Below are positions 33,485 through 43,401 of a DNA stretch of 64,000 nucleotides, piece by piece (within the stretch, counting starts at the first letter, position 1; every line of letters begins with the position of its first letter). The notes beneath the pieces are model-generated. The model worked only from the letters and a program-made list of their open reading frames with translations. It made no database searches and was not told where the DNA came from. The stretch covers positions 1,202,885 through 1,266,884 of the forward strand of contig NW_011887299.1 in NCBI RefSeq assembly GCF_000151315.2, written 5' to 3'. A program made the position numbers and the translations under genes. This stretch comes from Capsaspora owczarzaki ATCC 30864 (taxonomy: Eukaryota > Opisthokonta > Filasterea).

Positions 33485-35598
33485 ATGTCCGCAACACAAG
33501 CAAAGCGGACTGTTGCGCTGATTGGCGGCGAGTTTTCAGGCGGTCAAGTAAGGCGAGCAAAACGAAAGAAAAGAGCGCCTTGTGTTTTTGCAAACGAGAG
33601 ACTCGCTGTTTTGAGCGTTTGAGTGCTGGAGTGCTGGAATTGGTGATGCTCGAGTTGAAGCGCAGTCTGGTTGGAGTGGAGGCGGAGTGAGGGGGGGGGG
33701 CGGTCGAGCAGTGAGACGAGAACGAGTGACTGCATGTGTGTATCTGCGTCTCCTTCCTCCTCTGTGTTTTGTCCCCGCGCTTCTCTCCGCTCTTCCTTCT
33801 GCCAGCGTGCCAATGAGTGCGTATCGAGTGGCTTCGTCACGTGACCTTCATCCGTCTGTCAGATCAACAGCGAAATGCAACGAAAAAGCCATTCAACAAA
33901 AGCCATCCATTCAAAAAAAAGGCCAAAATAGCTAATCGGTCACGGCTTTTTATTCAAACACAATCATCATTTCTTACTCGTTCAATTGGACGATCGAAGC
34001 ACGAAACACAAACACAAACACAAACACATGAACGTGTGGCGTTCGATGTGCATCGCTTGATAGCAAGTTGTCAGTTTCAGTGGTGGAGCGTGAATGGAGT
34101 CGGAAATTCACATTCGTCTGAGAAACGCAGCTGAGCTCAGCTAGAACACGATTGCGCACCCATCTCACCCTGATTCTCAATCACTGCTCTCACTTGACTG
34201 CTGCTTGAAATTTGCTTAGCCAAAGGGCGGCGTCGAGCGTGCGCCAAAGATGATGCGCCAGGCCAAGATTGTCGATCAGGTCAAGGCTCTTGGTGAGTTG
34301 TTACGCTCATTGTTTGCTTTGTTTGTATTGTCTGAGACGAGCAGAAACAGTGTGTCAAAAAGAGTGTCACTTTGAAATATGCTCAAGCTGAGAAAACCAG
34401 ATTTTTGTTTCTCACTCGTTTTCCCCGTTTTCCTGACTCACCTCTTCGTCCCCGACTCTGCACACACACAGGCTACGAGGTCAACGACTGCGGAGACCAT
34501 GCATTCCCGTCGCCCGATGCTGCCAACTCGAGCGCCGATCCGCCGGCAGGCATCGTCAAAAACCCGCGCACAGTTGGCAACGCGTGCAAGCAGATTTACG
34601 ACATTGTTCAAGCAGCCGTCAAGCGAGACGAGATTGTCTACACGATTGGCGGCGATCACAGCCTTGGCTTGGCGACGGTCGGTGGGCACGCTGCCTCACG
34701 CCCCAACCTGTGCTGCATCTGGGTAAAAAGAGTTGTTTTTCTTTGGATGCAACGAATTTTTGGCGATATTGGGACGCTACGCTCATGTTCACGATGTGCT
34801 CATTACCCTTTTTTGGCTGTTAGGTCGACGCGCATGCCGATATCAACACTGCGGAAACGACTGGCAGCGGCAACATGCACGGCATGCCCGTGTCCATCCT
34901 GCTCGGCCTGCAAAAGCCGCAAGACATTCCCGGCTTTGAGTGGTTCAACCCCGTCATGACCACTGCCGACATTGTCTACATTGGCCTGCGTGATCTGGAC
35001 GAGGGCGAGCGGTATGTCTCCAGAAGTAGATTGGAGCAAAGTCTTTGCATGCACTCGTTCTCACTCCCGTTGACTTTTTGTTTTAGCTCCATCATCCGCA
35101 AGTTTGGCATGAAGGCATTCACCATGCATCACGTCGACAAGTATGGCATTGGTCAGGTAAGCAGCAGCGCAGCACAGTCAGCAAACCAGTGACAGCCTGA
35201 ACTGAGACGGCATTTGTTCTTTTCAGGTCGTCCAAATGGCGCTTGATCACGTCAACCCCAAGCGAGACCGTCCGATTCATCTGAGCTTTGATGTCGATGC
35301 TTTGGATCCCGCGGTGTGTATTGCTTTTCGTGTGTGCGTTTGGATTGATTGTTCTCACCTGATCTCAAACTGTTGTTGTTTGTCTCAGATCGCACCTTCC
35401 ACCGGAACCACCGTGCGAGGCGGCCTCACCTTCCGCGAGGGCCACTACATTTGCGAGGCAGTGTACGAGACTGGTCTGCTTCGTGGCTTGGACATTATGG
35501 AAGTCAATCCGGCGCTTGGCAACGACAAGGAGGTTGCCGATACGATCGCGATTGGCTGCTCGTTGACGCGCTGCGCTCTCGGCGAGACCTTGCTATAA
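33485..35598 (+). CDS. ARG1-like: Arginase
   Basis: Seven exons: 33485-33547, 34220-34292, 34472-34722, 34824-35011, 35087-35156, 35227-35313, 35389-35598; 313 residues, close to animal arginases (about 322). The Mn-binding signatures are all present: GGDHSLG, VDAHADINT and SFDVDALDP. The substrate-side loop with SGNMHGMP is also there. It hydrolyses L-arginine to ornithine and urea. No targeting peptide is obvious, so a cytosolic enzyme is likelier than a mitochondrial one (inference). Intron 1 (672 nt) is by far the longest and has no coding signal. All splice junctions are GT-AG and the phases close exactly. Confidence 0.95.
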
Positions 35599-35880
35599 AC
35601 ATGGGCAAAAGCGAGGTCCAGCACCACAGTGGTTTGAGGTTGATCCCGCGGGGCACAAACAGCTACTGTTCATGTAGATTGCCGAGCAAGGCAACAGGAA
35701 CAATTGGCACCAGCAACTTGTCCCAAAAAAACAAAAACCTGTCGTGCTGCGATTGATGTCTTTGTCTCTCAATGAATTATTGCTAGAAATCTCAACACTT
35801 TCGAAAGATGAGCGTCTCAGAATTATCTCAGAGAACGGAACAGTCCTTTTTTTTTTAATCTTTTTTTATTAAATTCAATA
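35599..35880. other. Intergenic spacer, arginase to Hsp40
   Basis: About 280 nt; nothing recognisable beyond T-rich sequence just before the Hsp40 start. Confidence 0.5.
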
Positions 35881-37923
35881 ATGGTGAAGGAGACTCACTA
35901 CTACGAGGTCCTTGGCGTCCAGCCCACCGCGACCGACGACGAGCTCAAGAAGGCTTACAGGAAACTCGCCCTCAAGTACCACCCCGACAAGAACCCGGAT
36001 GCCGGCGAGAAGGTACACATCCCCCGCATCCCCACATTTCATATCGAAGCAAGCCACAGCCAAAGCACGAGGAGGCCGATGATGCTGTTTTCTTTTTTTT
36101 TTTTTTTTTTTTTTATTGAAAGTCTTGGCTTCTTTATTTGGACCTTCCTTGCATTGCGTGCTCGGCTCGGCCTGCAATCTGTGCTTGACTTTGTTCTGTA
36201 TAGCGTCTATCAAACGAGGGATGCTCTCAGCTTTGGCAGACCAGTGACGCGGAACACAGCCAACAGCGCGTGGACTGATGGAAGACGATCGGTTTTTTTT
36301 TTTTTTTTTCATGCAATGCACTCGTCAAGCGTTCCCTGTTCGTTTTGACGCCCGCTCTCTCCTTCGATTCCTATTCTTCTTCTTCTTCTTCTTTTCTTAG
36401 TATTCTTTGTTCAAACAATGCTCGCTTCTTTGCTTTCTCTGCAACAACCAAAACCCAATCGTCACTGTCGTCAGCGTTTCCATCCTTTTTTTTTTTTCCT
36501 TTGTTCCTTCTCGAAGCTTCTTTTTGTGTTCTTTCTCCGTTTTGTCTTTCTCTCTCTTTCCGACTTTCTCCGTCTTCCGTTTGTCTTTTTATTGATTCGT
36601 CGTCTTTCTTCTTTCTTTCCGTTTGTTTGCGTTTCCATCGCGTTGGAAAGTGAAGCAAAATTGGAGCCAAAACTTGGAACCACAGTGAACAAAAAAAAAG
36701 ACACATGGAAACGAACTGAACCACGCTCTTCTCTCTCTCTATGATGATAGAACCTTGTCGACAACCCTTCCCCTCCTCATCCTCACCCTCAGTTCAAGGA
36801 ACTCAGCCACGCATACGAAGTCCTGTCCGACTCGAAGAAGCGCGAAATCTACGACCGGTATGGCGAGCAGGGCATCAAGGAAGGCGGCGGCGGTGGCGGC
36901 GGCGGCTTCCACTCGGCCGAGGACGTCTTTGCCTCGTTTTTCGGCGGCGGTATGGGCGGCATGTTTGGCGGCGGCGGCGGCGGCCGCGGCAGCGCCCAGC
37001 GCGAGCGACGAGGGCGCGACATGGTGCACCCGCTCAAGGTCTCGCTCGAGGACTTGTACAAGGGCAAGGTCAGCAAGCTCGCGCTGAGCAAGGACGTCAA
37101 CTGCTCGGCTTGCAACGGTCTCGGCGGTAAGGCTGGCTCGGTCCAGTCCTGCCGGTCCTGCAACGGCAACGGTGTGAAGGTGACGCTCCGTCAGATCGGC
37201 CCCGGCATGGTCCAGCAGATGCAATCAGCGTGCGGCGACTGCAAGGGCGCTGGCGAGACCATCCCAGACAAGGATCGCTGCAAGCAGTGCTCTGGCAACA
37301 AGACGGTCAAGGAGCGTAAGGTGTTGGAGGTGCACGTCGACAAGGGCATGCGCACAAACCAAAAGATTACCTTCACTGGCGAGGGCGACCAGTCTCCCGG
37401 CGTCACGCCCGGCGATGTTGTGATTGTGATTGACCAGAAGGAGCACGCCACGTTCAAGCGCGACGGCGACGACCTCATCATGCTCATGCAAATCCAGCTG
37501 GTCGAGGCCCTGTGCGGCTTTAAGCGAGTGGTCAAGCACCTCGACGATCGCGAGGTGCTCGTCATCTCCAAGCCTGGTCAGGTCATTGAGGATTCGATGG
37601 TTAAGATGATCCCCAACGAGGGCATGCCGCACTACAAGAACCCCTTCGAGAAGGGCAACCTCTTTATCAAGTTCTCCGTCCAGTTCCCCGCTGACGGCTT
37701 TGCCACCCCCGAGCAACTCGCCCAGCTCGAGACCATCTTGCCCGCTCGCCCCAAGCTGCCTGCGTACGACCCCGCAAACGTCGAGGATGCTGAGCTCCAG
37801 CCTTTCGATCCCGCCAAATACGAGGGTCGCAAGCAGAGCTCGCGAAGCGCCTACGAGGAAGACGACGATGACCACCACGGCCACGGCGGACACGGCGGCG
37901 GCGTCCAATGTAATCAACAGTAA
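35881..37923 (+). CDS. DNAJA-like: Type I (DNAJA) Hsp40 co-chaperone
   Basis: Exons 35881-36012 and 36793-37923; 420 residues. The J domain has the HPD motif (KYHPDKNP), a Gly/Phe-rich region follows, and then four zinc-finger repeats: [24 protein letters not shown] and CKQCSGNK (the last ends in Lys instead of Gly, as animal DNAJA1 also deviates there). Two beta-barrel substrate-binding domains follow. The protein ends CNQQ, a possible CaaX box as in DNAJA1/2, where farnesylation tethers the chaperone to membranes. It stimulates Hsp70 ATPase and delivers substrates. The single intron is long (780 nt), strongly T/CT-rich and carries poly-T runs. Confidence 0.95.
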
Positions 37924-38178
37924 AAAACAAACCAAAAAATTGCACCCGTCTTGGCCTTCTTTTTTTGCTTTCGCGGGGCGATTGAACGTTTCGGTTTTGT
38001 TTCGTTCGATTTTCGTTCAACTGTTGTGTACATTGTTTTGTTTTGCGTCCGTTCTTTCCTTGTCGCTGTTTTTTTGAATTCATTGTTGAAAAAAAAATAA
38101 TATCACAAGACATTACAACCAAACTGAACACGAGAAACAGAAACAAGATCAATATTCAAAATGAAAATTTTGCGACGA
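37924..38178. other. Convergent spacer, Hsp40 to COG7
   Basis: About 255 nt between two convergent 3' ends. T-rich, with no gene seen. Confidence 0.5.
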
Positions 38179-41100
38179 TTAAAGCACAATCCCTCGAATG
38201 CTAGCGATCTTTGTGTGGATGGACGGATCACAGCCCACAGGCTTTTCGGCTTGTAGAGATTTGAATCTGTTTGTTGCAAGAAAAAAAGGCGGTGAGCACA
38301 AGGTCAGGCGGAAAGCGACAAGATCAACTCAAAAACGTACTTTTCTGCTGGAGCGCCAAACAGTTGGCGGACGTACGCCAAGGTTGGAGTGAGTGTAACA
38401 TCCAAAGCGGAGAGCACGTTGCTTAAATAATCTGCAGCCAAAGCCATTATTGATACGACAAACCAAACGAACAAACGAACGGAACGTTAGCATGGAAAAC
38501 AAACAACGAACAATCTTTTCATCAACTTCAAAACCCTTACCAATATCGGTCGCAATTTGCCGAACATCATTGGGGGAGAGACGTGGAAGCTCCGAATAGC
38601 GCCTGGCCAGGGCATCCATGGCAACCAAAGCGACAGCCGTCAGCCATTGTTCTGCGAACGGAAGCGCTGGCGCGTCCTCGCCAGAGGGCGACGGATGGAG
38701 CTGCCTATGCTGCAACAGCGACTTGGAATATGCGTCGGGCAGTGCGCCGTGGGCAAGCGCCACAAGCAGCGGCTTGTTGTCGGGATTGACGAGCGGTTCG
38801 AGCTGGACGGGCAAGGCGAGAAAATGCTCACCGATCTGCGTAATGTAATCAAGAGGCGACAGCGAAAAGGACGGCGCGGCGTCAGTGACGAGCACGCCAG
38901 ACGGGGCGGTCGAGGAGAAGCGAACATTTCGCAGATTGACCAAGCGGCGATCGATAAAGGCAAAGATGCAATCCACTGCAAGGGCGTGCGTTCGGTTGGT
39001 CAGTGAAAGAGCCTCAGCAAGCGCGTCGCCAATCACCTGCGGATGGACAAGCAGTGCAGCAACGCTCGAATTGCTGTTTTCAGCCTGCGTCGACCGTTCC
39101 TTTTGGTTGCGAACATTTTGGACGAGCGTGGCCATCCACGACGACAGCTCCCGCTGCTGTGGTTCAGACAAGTGGCAATGAAGGGTAAAGGACACTCCGC
39201 TATCCACATCATCGGGGGTGGAAGGGACCATTTGCTGCGAAACACCCCGATTGACTGGCGGAGTCGCTACGCTGGATGCTCCAGCTCCTGCTGCAGTCAC
39301 ACTGCTGCTGCTGCTGGCGGATTGCCCGTCCTTGCTACCACCGCGCATGGCGGCTGCAGCCTCGAGCAACGCAGGAATGTGATCAAGCGCGGCAAAGACC
39401 AGGCCATCATCGAGGCCATTGAGGCGCTCAATGATATCGCCGCACACTTGCAAGACCTTGATGGCTGCTTGGAACATGCCCCACTCGTCGTCCTTGTCAA
39501 GACTCGCGGCAGCGCTCGGCGTTAGAGCCGCAGGTGACGCGCTCCGCGACTGGGCGGTCGAGCCGGGACCATTGGCGGCATGCGACGCCTGCTGCTGTGG
39601 TGTGTCCAATCGGCCAAGTGCACGGTACTGTGACACGGCGGTGGTGATTTTTGAGACCAAGGCCCCAACCAGGGTCGTGATGGCGCGACCCAGCTCTGGA
39701 ACGCCGCTGCCAGAGGTGAGCTCGACGCAGCGAGTCACCGCCTGCTCTGCAAGCACAAACACGCGTGGAATGGCATCGCCAAGGTGACGAATGTGGTCGT
39801 GGCACGTTGCCAGTGTTGGCGGGTCAAACTTGACAATGGAATTGAGACATGCAAGCAGATACTGTCGCTCCAGGGCAATCGCTTCGTCCCGGAGCTTGTC
39901 GAAAGGGGTCAGCAGTAATCGAGAAATTTCGCGCTGTTTTTCGGGACGCAAAAGACGCGCAGGTGCGCATCGAGCAGCTGCGTTGTCTCCTCCGATAATA
40001 GACGTTGAATTGTCTGCGTCCACGGTAGAGGAGATCGATGGCGACAAAACAGGAGTTGACAAGGACGCGCTTCCCGCCAAGCGATGCGAAACCAGCTGGT
40101 CGGGGTTGCTGTGAAGCGTATGCAGTCCAGTCGAGATGGCGCTATTGAAGGCTGCAGCAAGATCGGTGGCGGTGGTGTGCGCAGCTCGCAACAGGATGAG
40201 CAAATCAATGACGGGTGACTGGGCGGGCAGGGCAGAGCCCGATGCAAGCTGCTGGGCTTGGGGAAGCGCTGCCGTCAGTGACGGGTAGGTCAAGCCCGAG
40301 AGCGAGGCAACCACAAGTGCCGTGACAAAGGCAATGGCGCGATCCAACGGGAAGACCTGAACGCACCAGCCCAGCTCGGTTTTGATGACCGAGTACAGCT
40401 CGTCCAGGAACAGCGGGTACCACTCGGTCATGGGAGTCGCAGCGCCTGCCTGTGCACCGCCCTGGCCTGGTGCCGTTGCTGCCGGTTTCCAAAAGCGATG
40501 CACGGATGCGGCGTGGCAGCGCGCATAGTACGACTCGAATTGCGCGACGCGGCCCATCTGCTCAAAGCAGTCGAGGTACAGCTTGGTTTCAGCCTCGTCG
40601 TGTGAGTTGAGGGCTTGGAATAGACGCGGCGCAATTCGGGCTTCAAACCGATCTTCGCAGGAGCGCATGAGCGCACGCTTGCCGTCAAGTTCTGCCTTTT
40701 GCGCGGCATCCTGCTTTTCTGCTGCTGCCGCCGCGGGCTTGGACGGGGTCGCCGCCGAGGAGCCGGCGGTTGCTCCACTCGCCGTCTGCCACGACTTGTC
40801 AGCACCCATGGACGACAGACACAGCCGCATCTCGTGCAGGTGCTGCCGGACGGCCGCAACGTCGCCAGAAGTGAGCATTGTGTCGACCTCGGCGGCGAGC
40901 GTTGCCCAGGTGCCCGCCTGCCTCAAGCTGACTGTCGCAGCCTCCATGCGATCCCGCACAGCATCGACCTCCAGGAGCACCTTCATGGAGGCGTAGGTGC
41001 CAGACTCGACGGCCTGCAGATCGCTTGCGACCGTGCCCATCCGCTCCCTCAGCGCAATCGCCTCCACCCGGATGGTGTCAATATCGCGCAGTGTCCTTGG

Positions 41101-41344
41101 CATTGCTTGAATGACGCGCTGGCCGGCGTCCTCGAGCGACGCGCTCACGTCCTGCATCAGCAGCTGCAGCTTGACGACGAGCGCCGACGCCGTCTGGCTG
41201 ATCTCTGTGTTCCCCCCAACCACCAAGGCCCCAAAATACAAGTCCAGCAATGTGTACAAAGTGGTGCTTGTGAGCAAGATTGAAATGATGGCAGAACGCA
41301 CGACAACAAGAGAGTGAGTGCGTTACCATTGCCATCGTCCGTTA

Positions 41345-41377
<33 letters not shown>

Positions 41378-41549
41378 GTTGGCCTGTCTGCGATTGCGTC
41401 GTCGTCGCTGATGATGCTGATGATGATGATGATGCTGGGTGTGCGCGCCGGAGAACGTCGTTGACCCATTGCTTGGCGGAGAACTGCGGATGGAGAAAGT
41501 CAGCCGCGTCCACAGCCAGGACCGAAGCCGAGGACCCGTTCAAGTCCAT
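38179..41549 (-). CDS. COG7: Conserved oligomeric Golgi complex subunit 7
   Basis: Exons on the minus strand: 41549-41327, 41204-38541, 38431-38341, 38266-38179; 1021 residues with phases closing exactly. The N-terminus matches animal COG7 (ADFLHPQFSAKQWVND; ...LVVKLQLLMQDVSASLEDA; MPRTLRDIDTIRVEA) and the protein keeps the helical rod layout. The last exon ends IHTKIASIRGIVL, like the COG7 C-terminus. It is longer than the human protein (770) because of Ser/Ala-rich inserts. COG7 belongs to lobe B of the COG tether, which handles retrograde vesicle traffic within the Golgi. The downstream co-oriented neighbour, GORAB, is also a Golgi protein. Confidence 0.88.
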
Positions 41550-41653
41550 AGTAAAGCAAAACTCAATGGAGATTCAATAGAGAAAAGGATTGAGATGCTC
41601 AGATTGACAGGATTGGGAAAAAATGAGAATTCGTCTTAGATTTGTTGGAAGTT

Positions 41654-41677
41654 TGTGTGTGTGTGTGTGTGTGTGTG
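41654..41677. repeat. GT dinucleotide microsatellite
   Basis: Twelve GT units directly beyond the GORAB stop codon, in its 3' UTR. Confidence 0.85.
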
Positions 41678-43091
41678 TCAATAGAATAACAAAAGCCAAC
41701 AGCAGGACTTGGCTTGCTGCTGCTGCTGCTGCTGCTGTATCTCGGCATCCGTAATCCCGAGCTTCTCCATGAGCTCTTTCAGCTTCTTGGCCTTCCGGTC
41801 TTCGTTTTGTTGCATAATCACGTAAAGATGACCAGTGAGAAGCTCCTTGGCATCCAGAGATTTCTGCAATCCGAGCTTGGCCTGGACGAATTCTTGCTCG
41901 GCGGCAGCGTATCGACGTCTAGAGAACAGAGTGTCATATATGAGGGCAGCGTCAGTTGACTGAAGATGGAGCACTCAGTGGGCACTCATGACAAACACCT
42001 TCGCCAAAAAGTCCAACAGCAGCAACGAAAGAACAAAAAATAAACCACCACCCCTCCTGCCCTTACTTTGCACTGGTCAGCTCGCGCTCGGCACCTTCAA
42101 TCTTTTCGCGCAGAATCGAAACATCGTTGGCCAGAAGGTTGTCCAGCTTGTTGAGTTCCTCCTTGACCACTGTCAGGACCTGGGACTCTTGCCTCGCCTT
42201 CGTTTCACGCTCGCGCACTGCTTGCTGCAGAAGGATGCGCTTGAGCTCTGACGCCTTTTCCAGCTCGCTCTTGCGCTGCAGAAAGTCAGGGTCTGACAGT
42301 CCAACTTGGAGCGCAATCATATCGCTGTCCGTCCCGAGCGGCGAGATTGGTTTCCTTCCAGAGCTCGATTGTTCATGTACACTTGGAGATGCTTCGGCGC
42401 TTGTAGGATGACTACCATTACTGCTATTACTACTACTACGAGTCGCAGCAATGTCAAGATTGACCAGAGTTACTTGATCCGAGGATGGCTCTGCAGCAAC
42501 AGACGTCGCACCTGCACCCATCGTGGCCATTCCTTGTTTGCCATCTGCCAGATGATCTTGTAGTGTAGTTCTTGACTCTGCTAACAACGATGGAGATGAT
42601 TCTTGGGCCAAATTGCTGAGAATCTGCTGCGATTCGCTCGCTTTCGACTCGCGCCCTTCGTCTTGAGTGTCTGCCGTGTGTTGGGACGCTTGGTGTGATT
42701 GCTGCTGATGGTTCTTCTGATTCTGTTGTTGGAGGTGGTCTGGCGACTGCTGCTGCTGGGCTTCGGTGATGGCTCCGGCTGGAAGGAAGGCCGCGAGGAA
42801 CCCTCCAGGAACGGCCGCTCCAGCCGCTCCAGCCGCCCGCTGCTGCTGCATTGGCTGTTGCTGCATTGACTGGTGCATTGACTGCTGTTGAGCAGGTCGG
42901 CGCAGTGGTTGCTGCTGCTGCTGCTGCTGCTGGTTGCTGGCTCGTTGTTGTTGCGGCCGTTGCCTGCCACTGTCAATGTTACTATGACTGTTGTGCGCAG
43001 AGCTCGCATCTGGAGCGTCGTCACCAAAGCCACCAAACCCGCCAAAGCCGCTGAAGCCGCTGAACGGCGCTGACTGGGCGCGACCTGTCAT
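41678..43091 (-). CDS. GORAB: RAB6-interacting golgin (GORAB)-like coiled-coil protein
   Basis: Exons 43091-42067 and 41918-41678; 421 residues. The start is the first ATG of the frame (MTGRAQSAPFSGF). The N-terminal two thirds are Gln/Ser-rich and disordered. The C-terminal coiled coil matches GORAB across the intron: NLLANDVSILREKIE, then EFVQAKLGLQ, HLYVIMQQNEDRKAKKL and ELMEKLG. GORAB proteins bind RAB6/ARF5 and stabilise COPI at the trans-Golgi. The C-terminal end (a run of eight Gln, then AKSCCWLLLFY) is not conserved and might change if a further splice exists. Confidence 0.85.
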
Positions 43092-43391
43092 GATGTTTCT
43101 GCTGCGTTGGACTGAAAATCGGACTGAGCTTCTCAGAGACCATAAAAGGCAGGAATGGAGTACAAATGGAACGGTCACTGAGGTCAATATCCCATTGGAC
43201 AGGAACGATGTGAATGGAACCCGTGCGTTCGCAAGTTTATGTTGGAGTTTTGACTGGACAGCCGAGGTCAATATGGCTGCGAGATTTCTCTGCAGCTCAG
43301 ACCCTGTTGATCAAAATCTCGCTTCCTTGACGCAAATACAGATCTGCGGTAGTGGGGATTTGGGATGATCCCAATGTCAAAAATCGATCCA
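43092..43391. other. 5' flank of GORAB up to the LINE insertion
   Basis: About 300 nt of unique sequence with no gene seen. The LINE 3' end lies directly beyond it. Confidence 0.5.
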
Positions 43392-43401
43392 ATCACAAAA
43401 T
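43392..43401. repeat. Target-site duplication, left copy
   Basis: ATCACAAAAT next to the poly-T (minus-strand poly-A) end of the LINE. An identical copy is at 46186-46195. Confidence 0.75.
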
